From Marisalimonas marina (GTDB taxonomy: Bacteria; Pseudomonadota; Alphaproteobacteria; Puniceispirillales; Marisalimonadaceae), in NCBI GenBank assembly GCA_038131365.1, contig JAYPPH010000005.1, positions 310,001 to 374,000 on the forward strand: 64,000 nucleotides of DNA. The letters are read 5' to 3'. Below, piece by piece: positions 8,307 to 17,180 of this stretch (positions are counted from its first letter, which is position 1; each line of letters begins with the position of its first letter). The position numbers and the translations under genes were made by a program. The notes beneath the pieces were generated by a model that worked only from the letters and a program-made list of their open reading frames with translations, did not search any database and was not told where the DNA came from.

Positions 8307-9206
8307 TTAAAATTCAAATCCATAACTATCTCTCAATTTATTTGCTAATTCAGTTGTTTTATTTTGAGAGATTGGTTTGAATGGAGGCCTTAAATTGTTC
8401 CATAAAGAATTTTTAGTTTGTAATGCTAATAAAGATTTTTGAGCTGGTATTGGTGCATAATCCTGAAATAATAATCTTACTGATTTAACCTTCTTTTGGA
8501 GTTCTTCTGCTTCGTCCCAATTTCCTGAATGACAGAGATCTATGACTTTTGAAATATCTTTACTATTTAAATTTGCAGTCGCTGAAATACAGCCCGGTGC
8601 ACCTAGTTTAATCGCTTCAATTACAGGAAGTTCAGCTCCAGGATAAACGACTAAATCTTTAATGTTTAGCAATGCCTCAGTATTTTCCCAAACACCTGAG
8701 CTGTCTTTAATGCCTATAATGAATTCAGGGTAAGATTCTTTTAGTTTTTTAACTAGGTCTATGGATAGACCTACACCACTTACCTGGGGAATATGATATA
8801 AATAAATCTTAAGTCTGTTATCATTAACTCCATCAATTAGTTTTTCAAAATAATCAAAAAGTCCATCGTCACTCATTCCTTTAAAATAAAATGGTGGCAA
8901 TGTCATTGCCCCTAAGCATCCAAGTTCAATGGCGTGTTTAGTAATTTCAATAGTATCAGGTAGATTACATAAACCAGTACCAGGGATAAGTTTTTGGGGA
9001 TCAATTCCGGATTTAATAAGTCCCTCAATTGCTAGCATTCTTTCCTTATTACCTACTGATAAAGCTTCACCAGTTGTACCAAAGGGAGCTAAACCAGAGC
9101 ACCCGTTATTCATAAGTTCATGTGCTAAGTCATCATACATTTTTTGATCAACCTTTAAATCATTATCAAAAGGTGTCAAAATGGGGGCTATTAATCCTTT
9201 TATCAA
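8307..9206 (-). CDS. DapA/N-acetylneuraminate lyase family aldolase
   Basis: A 299-residue class I aldolase. It has the keto-acid binding GTTGEALS (43-50), the catalytic Tyr137 in YLYHIP and the Schiff-base Lys167 in IIGIKDSSG. The initiation codon is TTG, preceded by AGGAG six bases upstream. The protein is probably not the lysine-pathway DapA: its partner gene is a GFA-like protein and there are no lysine genes nearby. Likely activities are retro-aldol cleavage or dehydration of a sugar acid or 2-keto acid, giving pyruvate. A second, more divergent member of the same superfamily lies at 20816-21769. Confidence 0.85.
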   Translation of the reverse strand: MIKGLIAPILTPFDNDLKVDQKMYDDLAHELMNNGCSGLAPFGTTGEALSVGNKERMLAIEGLIKSGIDPQKLIPGTGLCNLPDTIEITKHAIELGCLGAMTLPPFYFKGMSDDGLFDYFEKLIDGVNDNRLKIYLYHIPQVSGVGLSIDLVKKLKESYPEFIIGIKDSSGVWENTEALLNIKDLVVYPGAELPVIEAIKLGAPGCISATANLNSKDISKVIDLCHSGNWDEAEELQKKVKSVRLLFQDYAPIPAQKSLLALQTKNSLWNNLRPPFKPISQNKTTELANKLRDSYGFEF

Positions 9207-9406
9207 CTTTGTCTCCTAACATTAAAAATTACAAATAACATACCTTAATTTACCTAATAATAAAATTTGAATTTAAATTTTTCATAAGAATATTATTTTT
9301 TATAAACAACCATAAAACATATTTTCTTGGTAGTTTAAATTTAATTAATATATTAAATAAATATATACAAATTATTAAAACAAATGTTTTTGATTAGGGG
9401 GATAAA
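9207..9406. other. Divergent AT-rich promoter region
   Basis: These 200 bases separate two divergently transcribed genes. Apart from the ribosome binding sites (AGGAG for the leftward gene, AGGGGG at 9396-9401 for the rightward one) I see only A/T-rich sequence with no convincing inverted repeat, and no small gene. Confidence 0.4.
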
Positions 9407-10531
9407 TTGTCTGAAAAAAACAACTCTGAAATAAGAATTGACGTTAATTATGCAATTGAATTAATAACAGAAATTTTTCAAGCAAAATCTTGTAGTGATT
9501 ATGAGGCGAAGACTATAGCCGAAAGATTATGTGGTTCTAATTTGAAAGGTCATGATAGTCATGGGATCGCTAGGGTGCCTAGATATGTTGAGTGGATGGA
9601 GAGAGGATGGGTATTTCCTAATTTGAAACCAGATCTTGTCGTTGACGCAGGTGCAATGGCTTGTTTAGATGCCAAACAAGGATTTGGACAAGTTGCTGGT
9701 GAATATGCTGTAGATGAAGGAATATCAAGAGCCAAAAAATTTGGAGTTTCTGTTGTTGGATTAAGAAATTCTGGCCATTTAGGTAGGATTGGAGATTGGG
9801 CAGAGAGAGCAGCTGATGCAGGTTTGATTTCATTTCATTTTGTAAATGTTCGTGGAAGTTTACTCGTTGCTCCTTTTGGTGGAAGTGATAGAAGAGGAAG
9901 CACTTCTCCATTAGCTATTGGAATACCAGTAAAAAACAAGGAACATATTATTTTAGACATGGCTACATCAACTGTGGCTGAAGGTAAAGTTATGGTTGCT
10001 CAAAAAGGTGGAAAAAAATTACCAGATGGAGCACTTATAGATAGCTCAGGCAATCTCACGATAAACCCTGAAGCTATGTACGGTAAAATTAGGGATGATG
10101 AAGTTCCAGATCCAGAAAAAGGAACCGGGGCAATAACGGCTTTTGGTCTTCATAAAGGTTCTGGCATTAACTTTATGATGGAGATGCTTGGTGGGGCCCT
10201 AACTGGTTCTGGAGTTGCAGCAGGTATTGATGATAAAGAAAAAAGAAAATTTGCTAACGGAATGCTATCTCTTTATGTGACTGTTGAAAAAATGGTAGAT
10301 TTGGATTATTTCAGCAAAGAAGTCCAATCTTATGCAGATTTCGTGAGAGCATCACCACCTTCAGATAAAAAAAATAAAGTTTTAATACCAGGGGACAAAG
10401 AAATATCTACTAATAATGATAGGCTTGCAAATGGCCTCCCTGTAGCTCCCTTAGTATGGGAAAATATTAGGAGTACTGCTGAAAGATTACACGTAGATAA
10501 CTTAGAAAGGTTTGAAAAAGCAATTAAATAA
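9407..10531 (+). CDS. Ldh2-family malate/L-lactate/ureidoglycolate-type dehydrogenase
   Basis: A 374-residue NAD(P)-dependent oxidoreductase of the Ldh2/MdhII type. Visible motifs are SNLKGHDSHGIARVPRYVEW near 49-68, NSGHLGRIGDWAE near 122-134, SPLAIGIP, the MATSTVAEGKV stretch, and FGLHKGSGINFMMEML where ureidoglycolate and malate enzymes read YKGYGLALM. The start is TTG with a strong AGGGGG ribosome binding site six bases upstream. Members oxidise 2-hydroxy acids such as malate, lactate, sulfolactate and ureidoglycolate. It stands just before the purine operon, so ureidoglycolate is conceivable, but a separate promoter lies between them and the substrate stays open. Confidence 0.85.
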   Translation: MSEKNNSEIRIDVNYAIELITEIFQAKSCSDYEAKTIAERLCGSNLKGHDSHGIARVPRYVEWMERGWVFPNLKPDLVVDAGAMACLDAKQGFGQVAGEYAVDEGISRAKKFGVSVVGLRNSGHLGRIGDWAERAADAGLISFHFVNVRGSLLVAPFGGSDRRGSTSPLAIGIPVKNKEHIILDMATSTVAEGKVMVAQKGGKKLPDGALIDSSGNLTINPEAMYGKIRDDEVPDPEKGTGAITAFGLHKGSGINFMMEMLGGALTGSGVAAGIDDKEKRKFANGMLSLYVTVEKMVDLDYFSKEVQSYADFVRASPPSDKKNKVLIPGDKEISTNNDRLANGLPVAPLVWENIRSTAERLHVDNLERFEKAIK

Positions 10532-10546
10532 TACAATCATCTTTAA

Positions 10547-10576
10547 TTGATTTTTTAAAAATTAAGCAGTTATAAT
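10547..10576 (+). promoter_or_regulatory. Putative sigma70 promoter of the xdh operon
   Basis: TTGATT at 10547-10552 and a perfect TATAAT at 10571-10576 are separated by 18 bases. Transcription would start near 10583, leaving a short leader that contains the GTGAGG ribosome binding site at 10595-10600 before the TTG start of xdhA. Confidence 0.5.
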
Positions 10577-10609
10577 CACATAATGATTTGCTATGTGAGG
10601 TAAAAATCT

Positions 10610-12013
10610 TTGGCTGTTATAGAAAATGCTATTTTAGTTAATGGTAAAAATGTCGAAGTCAATAATGTTCAATATGACATAACATTATTAAATTGGCTAA
10701 GAGACTATAATAAATTAACTGGAACCAAGGAGGGTTGTGCCGAAGGTGATTGTGGCGCGTGCTCGGTAATTATAGAAGAAAATGGAAGTGGTAACTTAAG
10801 GCCCATAAACTCATGTTTGGTGAGGTTGGGACAAGTAATAGGTGCCAGTGTAACCACAATAGAAGGTTTAGGTAGTGATAAAAATCCCCATTCTTTACAA
10901 ATTGCGTTTGCAAAGGAACATGCATCTCAATGTGGATACTGTACGCCTGGTTTTATAATATCAGGTGTTAGCTTATTAAATTCTAATAAAAAGATAACTG
11001 ATGACACAATAAATGAGGCAATATCTGGAAATTTATGTAGATGTACTGGTTATTCGCCAATCATAAAAGCTATTAAATCTTTGGCTAATGAAAGGGTAAC
11101 ATTAAAAAGATTTGATAGAATTCATAAACAAAAGAAAATTCATTTTGGAAATGTAACTTACTTTAGACCAGTTAATCTAAAAGAACTTAAAAATTATCTT
11201 AATAAAATTAATAATTTTCAATACCTAGCTGGAGGTACAGATTTTAATTTACAGAGACCTATTATCAATACAAAAGAAAGCAATTTAATATGTTTAAGTG
11301 ACATTAAGGAATTAAATTCTATTAAGCACCTAAAAGATAAAATAGTACTTGGCGGCGCAGTTACAATCGAAAATTTTATGGAGTCTATAAGGTCTTATAT
11401 CCCAGAAATAATAGAAATCCTTCAGAGATTTGGATCACCTCAAATTAGAAATCAAGGAACGATAGGAGGGAATTTATGTACTTCTAGTCCTATCGGAGAT
11501 ATTGCACCTATACTGCTTATTTTAAATACAAACTTAAACTTGTTTGGAAGAAATGGTACTAGAAAGGTAAACATTAAAAATTTTTTTAGAGGTTACCGAA
11601 AGAATATCCTAAAAAAAGATGAAATTATTTCATCTATTGAAATACCATACGCTAATAAAAAAAATAAAATTTTTTCTTGGAAGCTCTCAAAACGATACGA
11701 CCAGGATATATCAACTGTTTCACTTGCTATTAATATTCAAATGCAAAACAATATTATCAAAGAATTACATATTGCAGCTGGAGGAGTGGCGGCAACACCA
11801 ATATTGTTAGAGAAGTTAAGCAAACTAATGCTAGAAAAAAAATTAGATGAAGCGGTTGGATTTGCAATTGATAATTTAGAAAATTATATCCAACCTATTT
11901 CTGATTTAAGAGGCTCAAGTCATTATAGATTAGAGGCAATTAAGGGTTTGTTAAGAAGATTAGAAACCTGCTTTAATCAAAGTAGAAATAGTTTATCAAT
12001 AATGGATTTATAA
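10610..12013 (+). CDS. xdhA: Xanthine dehydrogenase small subunit (2Fe-2S and FAD domains)
   Basis: A 467-residue subunit that carries electrons from the molybdenum site to NAD. The N-terminal plant-type 2Fe-2S domain has GCAEGDCGACSV near 43-54; the second 2Fe-2S domain has CGYCTPG and LCRCTGY. The FAD domain begins near residue 180 with YLAGGTDFNLQ and contains FGSPQIRNQGTIGGNLCTSS. Length matches bacterial XdhA. The start is TTG with GTGAGG upstream. It is followed two bases later by xdhB, forming a purine-oxidation operon with the deaminase at 14316. XdhC, the usual cofactor-insertion partner, is not in the window. Confidence 0.93.
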   Translation: MAVIENAILVNGKNVEVNNVQYDITLLNWLRDYNKLTGTKEGCAEGDCGACSVIIEENGSGNLRPINSCLVRLGQVIGASVTTIEGLGSDKNPHSLQIAFAKEHASQCGYCTPGFIISGVSLLNSNKKITDDTINEAISGNLCRCTGYSPIIKAIKSLANERVTLKRFDRIHKQKKIHFGNVTYFRPVNLKELKNYLNKINNFQYLAGGTDFNLQRPIINTKESNLICLSDIKELNSIKHLKDKIVLGGAVTIENFMESIRSYIPEIIEILQRFGSPQIRNQGTIGGNLCTSSPIGDIAPILLILNTNLNLFGRNGTRKVNIKNFFRGYRKNILKKDEIISSIEIPYANKKNKIFSWKLSKRYDQDISTVSLAINIQMQNNIIKELHIAAGGVAATPILLEKLSKLMLEKKLDEAVGFAIDNLENYIQPISDLRGSSHYRLEAIKGLLRRLETCFNQSRNSLSIMDL

Positions 12014-12015
12014 GA

Positions 12016-14307
12016 GTGAATAATTTAAATAAAATTCCTATTCATGATTCATCATTGAGGCATTCAACAGGTCAGGCTTTATATATAGACGATATGCCTG
12101 AACAAGAAAATTTATTACATGGTGCACCCGTTCTATCAAAATTCCCTTGTGGAAAAATAAAAAATATTAATTCTGATAAACTTAAAAATTTGCCTTTCTT
12201 TACTAAAGTTATAACAGCTAAAGATATTCCTGGTGATAATGAAATTGGTCCCATAAAGTCTGGTGAGCCTGTTTTAGCAGACGAATCCTTTTCATATTTA
12301 GGTCAACCAGTTGCTATTGTTTTAGCAAAGACGCATCAAGAGGCTGTTTACGCAAGTAGTTTAGTAGAAATTGAGACTGAGTTAACAACGAATCCAATAT
12401 TAAATTTAGATGATGCTTATAAAAAAAAATCATTCCTAGAAAAGCCTATGATTTTACAAAAAGGCAATATTGAAAAAGATATGTTAAAATCAAAATATAA
12501 GTTATCTGGCAATTTTGAAATTGGTGGCCAAGATCATTTTTACTTGGAAACTCATGTTGCACTAACTATTCCTGGTGAGAATGATGAATATCAAGTTTGG
12601 TCAAGTACTCAACACCCTACTGAAGTTCAACATGGCGTTGGAAATGTATTAAATATACCATCTGCAAAAATTGATAGTAAAGTTAGAAGGTTAGGGGGTG
12701 GCTTTGGTGGAAAGGAGAGCCAAGCAACTATTTTTGCAGCGATGTCAGCATTGGGAGCTTTTATAACTCAAAAACCTGTAAAGATACGTCTTAATAGACA
12801 TACTGATATGACGGCAACAGGAAAAAGGCACAATTTTAAAGTATTCTTTACTGTTGGTTTTACTGCAACTGGCAAGCTCTTGGCTTTGGATATAAAACTT
12901 TTAAGTAATGGTGGAAACGTTTTAGATCTTTCAGGTCCAGTAATGACTAGGGCACTAACCCATCTTGATAACTGTTACTTTATAAAATCACTTAAAGCAG
13001 TTGGTTATGTATGCAAAACAAATACAGTTTCTAATACTGCCTTCAGAGGTTTTGGTGGGCCTCAAGGAATGTTGACTATTGAAAATATTCTTTATTCAGT
13101 AAGTCAATTTTTAAATAGGCCTATAGATGAAATTCGTAAAGTAAATTATTACTCTAGTCAAAATGGTCTTAAGACACCTTATGGTCAAATTGTAAAAAAT
13201 CCAAGAATCGAAAAAATTTTAAATGAGATAAAGAAGTTAAGTAATTACAATGAGAGAATAAAAGAAATAAAGGAATTTAACTTAAATCAAAAAAATAATA
13301 ATTTACCTTTTAGAAAAGGCATTGCCATGATGCCTGCAAAATTTGGTATTTCATTTAACAAACCATCTCTCAATCAAGGAGGTGCACTAGTGCATGTCTA
13401 TTCAGATGGTTCGATAAGATTAAATCACGGTGGAACTGAAATGGGGCAAGGTTTATTTATTAAAGTTGCCCAAGTCGTTGCTAAATGCTTTAACGTTCCA
13501 ATTGAACAAATACATATCACATCAACAAATACAGCAGAAGTCCCTAACACTTCAGCAACTGCAGCATCATCAGGCTCAGATTTAAATGGAATGGCAGCAT
13601 GGAATGCATCAAAAGTTATAAAAAATAGAATGACTGATCATGCTGCAAAATTATTTAAAAAAAATAAAAAGGATATAGTTTTTAGTGATGGTAGGGTCAT
13701 CTGTGGTAATAAAACTTTATCTTTTTCAGAGTTAGCATTTTCTTGTTGGGAAAATCGTATTTCTTTATCGTCAACTGGTTACTATAAAACTCCAAAGATT
13801 TTTTGGGACCAAGATAACCTTAAAGGGCATCCTTACTTTTATTTCACTTGGGGCGCAGCTGTTTCTGAAGCTTTGTTAGATATTAATACAGGTGAAAGTA
13901 GAATTTTAAGGGCTGATATTGTACAAGATTGTGGTAAATCATTAAATGAGAGCATTGATGTTGGTCAAATCGAAGGTGGTTTTGTTCAAGGTTTGGGATG
14001 GCTGACGTGTGAAGAATTATACTTTTCTCAAGAGGGTAAATTATTGACTACTGGACCATCCACATACAAATTACCAGGAAGTAGAGATATACCTAAAGTT
14101 TTTAATGTAAAATTATTAGAAAATGCTGACAATGAAGAAAAAACAATCTTCAGATCTAAAGCTGTTGGAGAACCACCTCTACTGTTAGCAATATCACATT
14201 TCTTGGCTCTTAAAGAGGCTATTAAAGCTTCTTCAGATATGTCTAACCCTCAGTTACTTAATTCTCCAGCAACTCCAACTGAAATTTTAAGAGTATTAAG
14301 GTCTTAA
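12016..14307 (+). CDS. xdhB: Xanthine dehydrogenase molybdopterin-binding large subunit
   Basis: The 763-residue catalytic subunit oxidises hypoxanthine and xanthine to urate. Motifs include GGQDHFYLETHVAL (substrate-proximal Gln and the following Glu), RLGGGFGGKES, FRGFGGPQGM with the conserved substrate-binding Arg, GGTEMGQGL for cofactor binding, and VGEPPLLLAISH, whose Glu is the catalytic base of the xanthine oxidase family. The FRG rather than FRA pattern and the purine neighbours favour xanthine dehydrogenase over aldehyde oxidase. It starts at GTG two bases after xdhA. Length is normal for a separate large subunit. Confidence 0.93.
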   Translation: MNNLNKIPIHDSSLRHSTGQALYIDDMPEQENLLHGAPVLSKFPCGKIKNINSDKLKNLPFFTKVITAKDIPGDNEIGPIKSGEPVLADESFSYLGQPVAIVLAKTHQEAVYASSLVEIETELTTNPILNLDDAYKKKSFLEKPMILQKGNIEKDMLKSKYKLSGNFEIGGQDHFYLETHVALTIPGENDEYQVWSSTQHPTEVQHGVGNVLNIPSAKIDSKVRRLGGGFGGKESQATIFAAMSALGAFITQKPVKIRLNRHTDMTATGKRHNFKVFFTVGFTATGKLLALDIKLLSNGGNVLDLSGPVMTRALTHLDNCYFIKSLKAVGYVCKTNTVSNTAFRGFGGPQGMLTIENILYSVSQFLNRPIDEIRKVNYYSSQNGLKTPYGQIVKNPRIEKILNEIKKLSNYNERIKEIKEFNLNQKNNNLPFRKGIAMMPAKFGISFNKPSLNQGGALVHVYSDGSIRLNHGGTEMGQGLFIKVAQVVAKCFNVPIEQIHITSTNTAEVPNTSATAASSGSDLNGMAAWNASKVIKNRMTDHAAKLFKKNKKDIVFSDGRVICGNKTLSFSELAFSCWENRISLSSTGYYKTPKIFWDQDNLKGHPYFYFTWGAAVSEALLDINTGESRILRADIVQDCGKSLNESIDVGQIEGGFVQGLGWLTCEELYFSQEGKLLTTGPSTYKLPGSRDIPKVFNVKLLENADNEEKTIFRSKAVGEPPLLLAISHFLALKEAIKASSDMSNPQLLNSPATPTEILRVLRS

Positions 14308-14315
14308 GCGATATC

Positions 14316-15665
14316 ATGTCAAAATTATTAATTAAAAATGCAAGTGTTATTGCGACAATGGATGATGATAGAAATGAGATTATTAATAAATCTATTTATT
14401 GTGAAGATGGTAAAATAGTTGAAATTGGGGATATTGAAAATTTTTTAAATGCCGATATTATCATTGATGCAACCGATATGGTTGTTATACCAGGTTTGGT
14501 AAATACACATCACCATTTATTTCAAAATTTAACGCGCTGTTACCCAGGCTCTCAAAATGAGTCATTGTTTGGCTGGCTTACAAATTTGTACCCTATTTGG
14601 AATAACATTTTACCTTCCGATATATACATATCGACTTTAATTGGATTGTCTGAAATGGTTATTAGTGGGTGTACTACTTCCAGCGATCACTTATATCTTT
14701 TTCCTAACGGATCAAAGCTTGAAAATCAGATTGAGGCTGCAATAGAAGTTGGTTGTCGATTTCATGCAACTAGAGGATCTATGAGTATAGGCGTAAGTAA
14801 GGGTGGGCTTCCGCCAGATTCACTTACAGAAAATGAAGACGCAATTATAAAAGATTGTCAAAGGGTAATTGAGAAGTTTCATGACCCTTCAAACCTTGCA
14901 ATGTTAAAAGTTAGTTTGGCGCCATGTTCTCCTTTTAGCGTTAGTCAGGATTTAATGAAAGAAACAGCCAAGTTAGCTCGAAGTTATTCAGTTAGCATGC
15001 ATACACATTTGGCAGAAAATGACGAAGATATTATTTATACCAAACAACATTTTGGTATGACTCCAGGCGAGTATATAGAAGAATTAGGTTGGGTTGGTAA
15101 TGATGTCTGGCATGCCCATTGTGTAAAATTAAATAAAGAAGAAATTGACTTGTTTTCAAGAACCGGCACTGGAATTGCGCATTGCCCTTGTTCAAATATG
15201 AGGTTAGCAAGTGGAATAGCACCATTGAGAAAGTGGATAGATGAAGGTGTCAAAGTAGGACTAGGAGTAGATGGTTCAAGTTCCAATGATAGTGGACATC
15301 TCTTGAGTGAAGCTCGCCAAGCTATGCTATTACAGAGGGTTAATTTAGGCGCTAATAAATTTTCACCAAGAGAAGCCTTGTTCACAGCAACTAGAGGTGG
15401 TGCAGAAGTATTAAACCGAAATGATATAGGCCAGATTTCAGTAGGAAAAGCAGCAGATTTTGCAATATATGACTTGAACAAAATAGCTATGTCTGGAGCA
15501 TGGAGTGATCCTCTCGCAGCTTTAGTATTATGCACACCTTCAGAAACTGCATACACAATTTGTAATGGAGAAATAATTTCTCAAAATGGTCATTTGAATA
15601 ATTTTGATCTAAATTCATCTTTAGAAAAACATAAAGCTGCATCAAAAAGATTATTAGGTTTATAA
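14316..15665 (+). CDS. 8-oxoguanine / guanine deaminase (amidohydrolase)
   Basis: A 449-residue metal-dependent amidohydrolase. Metal-site motifs are NTHHHLFQNLTR near 64-75, HTHLAEN near 229, HAHCVKL near 265, and GLGVDGSSSND near 311, whose Asp is the catalytic metal ligand. The run GIAHCPCSNMRLASGIAPL is characteristic of the 8-oxoguanine deaminase branch. The reaction deaminates 8-oxoguanine to urate, or guanine to xanthine, and so feeds the same operon's xanthine dehydrogenase or the urate oxidase. It follows xdhB by 8 bases. Its stop codon overlaps that of the convergent allA gene within a hairpin. Other deaminases of this subgroup (AtzB-like) are less likely given the context. Confidence 0.85.
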   Translation: MSKLLIKNASVIATMDDDRNEIINKSIYCEDGKIVEIGDIENFLNADIIIDATDMVVIPGLVNTHHHLFQNLTRCYPGSQNESLFGWLTNLYPIWNNILPSDIYISTLIGLSEMVISGCTTSSDHLYLFPNGSKLENQIEAAIEVGCRFHATRGSMSIGVSKGGLPPDSLTENEDAIIKDCQRVIEKFHDPSNLAMLKVSLAPCSPFSVSQDLMKETAKLARSYSVSMHTHLAENDEDIIYTKQHFGMTPGEYIEELGWVGNDVWHAHCVKLNKEEIDLFSRTGTGIAHCPCSNMRLASGIAPLRKWIDEGVKVGLGVDGSSSNDSGHLLSEARQAMLLQRVNLGANKFSPREALFTATRGGAEVLNRNDIGQISVGKAADFAIYDLNKIAMSGAWSDPLAALVLCTPSETAYTICNGEIISQNGHLNNFDLNSSLEKHKAASKRLLGL

Positions 15666-15678
15666 GTTTATAAACCTA
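15655..15678. terminator. Inverted repeat overlapping two convergent stop codons
   Basis: An 11-bp perfect inverted repeat with a 2-base centre lies exactly where the deaminase gene (plus) and allA (minus) meet. The TTATAA at 15660-15665 encodes both stops. As RNA it would form about ten base pairs on either strand. The flanks are AT-rich but lack a clean U-tract, so a bidirectional terminator or end-protection hairpin is likely but unproven. Confidence 0.5.
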
Positions 15679-16172
15679 GTCTCATTATTCTTGAAATGGT
15701 ATTCTTTTAAATTAATAGAAGAATCTTCTTGATCATTTATTCTATCAATTATCCAAAAATCTTGTTTCTTTTTAACTAAAAGAGGGTGGTGCCAAACATT
15801 TTGATTGTATGTAATACCAGTATCTCCATCTACATGAAAACATCTTAATGTATTTAAATCTGGTAATTCATTTTTTTCTTCACTAACGACTATTAACCAG
15901 TCATAATCTTGAATTGGAAGGAAGCTCTGTGAAGCAATTGGATGTTTCTCCATTATCTTTATTTCTATAGGAAAACTTCTTGGAGTGCCTGAGAAGATAG
16001 AAATAGCTGAATTTCCATTTTTGTTCTCTAAACTTAATTCAGAAATATTATGATATCTTGTAGTCGTTCCTTGGTTGATAGAGCGAAGTTCTGATGCATT
16101 TTTCTTTTGTATTACGCTCCCAAATCTAGAAAAAATTTTAGTATCTAACTTTTCAATAGAAATATTACTCAT
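15660..16172 (-). CDS. allA: Ureidoglycolate lyase
   Basis: A 170-residue cupin-fold enzyme that splits ureidoglycolate into glyoxylate and urea, the last step of the allantoate route. The family pattern is visible: FSRFGSVIQ near the start, MEKHPIASQSFLPI in the middle, CFHVDGDTGITYNQNVWHHP towards the end (the conserved WHHP/WHHPL region). Length is typical. It directly abuts the allantoicase gene upstream (stop TAA immediately followed by this ATG), so the two are co-translated. The gene belongs to the leftward operon uraH-puuD-hydantoinase-alc-allA. Confidence 0.88.
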   Translation of the reverse strand: MSNISIEKLDTKIFSRFGSVIQKKNASELRSINQGTTTRYHNISELSLENKNGNSAISIFSGTPRSFPIEIKIMEKHPIASQSFLPIQDYDWLIVVSEEKNELPDLNTLRCFHVDGDTGITYNQNVWHHPLLVKKKQDFWIIDRINDQEDSSINLKEYHFKNNETRFINL

Positions 16173-17165
16173 TTATAATTTCAATCCAAAAATTCTTAAT
16201 CTTGATACTCCTCCATCTGGATAAATATTCAATCTCACATGAGTAGCTTCTTGAGTTAACTTGTCATCAATTTCATAATTATGTATTTTATCTGCTTGAA
16301 GTTTTGTCTTATTCAATATGTATTTCCAGTTTTGTGAGTCATTAATAATTTCTTCTAGGTTTTTCTCTTTATCAAAATTTGATATTTGAATTGATGCTTG
16401 GTCAGGATAATTACCTTTAAAATGAGCAGTATCTATTTCTATTTTTTTTACTAAACCTTTTGTTGCTAATTTTATTATAATCCAATCATGGCCGGGCTCC
16501 CTTCTTCTTCTTGTTTCCCAGCCGTCTCCCATTGTTTTCCCTCTGCCGTCAGATAGAAGGGCGGATACATCACCATAATGGGCATTATTATAGGCAACTA
16601 TAGAACCACCTAATTTTAAAGATGATAATTCAATTAGATCATTTTTATTTTCATAAAAATTCCAATCAAGTTTTACCTCACCAAATAATCTTAATCTTGC
16701 AACTCCTCCATCAGGAAATATTTGTAACCTTATATAACTTACTCTAGTTTTTGACTTAATTTTAAATTTATTACTAGAATCTCCTTTTAATGGTGATTTA
16801 GGAAGTATTTCAACCCACTTGGAGTTTTTGTTAGGTTTTTCATCACCATTTAAACCTTGGATGGAAGCAAAAGGAGGAAAATTTCCAGTAAAAAAACTTG
16901 TATCAACATTTATTTCAGAAATAATTCCTGGAGAGCCTAATTTTATTATGGCCCAATCATTTCCTCCATCTCTTCTTCTTTTACTTTCCCATCCATCCAT
17001 CCACTTTCCATGTTCATCGTATTTATCTTCAATGAAAACTGGTTCTTTGTCATTTAGCATTCGAGAAACTTCGCCAAAGAAATCATCAGAAACTTCAATT
17101 ACTTTTGTACCAATTTTTGGTGAAGCTAGATTTGTTAAATTTTGATTTTTATTATTCGCACTCAT
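16173..17165 (-). CDS. alc: Allantoicase
   Basis: A 330-residue allantoate amidinohydrolase producing ureidoglycolate and urea. It consists of two repeated allantoicase domains. The first carries GKWMDGWESKRRR and DWAIIKLGSPG; the second carries GKTMGDGWETRRRREPGHDW near 211-230. Each ends with YPDGGVSRLRIFG or FPDGGVARLRLFG, the hallmark of the family. Length and duplication are normal. It lies between the hydantoinase-type gene and allA in the same leftward operon. Confidence 0.93.
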   Translation of the reverse strand: MSANNKNQNLTNLASPKIGTKVIEVSDDFFGEVSRMLNDKEPVFIEDKYDEHGKWMDGWESKRRRDGGNDWAIIKLGSPGIISEINVDTSFFTGNFPPFASIQGLNGDEKPNKNSKWVEILPKSPLKGDSSNKFKIKSKTRVSYIRLQIFPDGGVARLRLFGEVKLDWNFYENKNDLIELSSLKLGGSIVAYNNAHYGDVSALLSDGRGKTMGDGWETRRRREPGHDWIIIKLATKGLVKKIEIDTAHFKGNYPDQASIQISNFDKEKNLEEIINDSQNWKYILNKTKLQADKIHNYEIDDKLTQEATHVRLNIYPDGGVSRLRIFGLKL

Positions 17166-17180
17166 TTTTTTCCTATTTAT

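Noticed and set aside
15035..15556. Minus-strand ORF of 173 codons inside the deaminase gene
   Set aside because: Long, but it is antisense to conserved metal-binding motifs of the amidohydrolase and shows no domain of its own.
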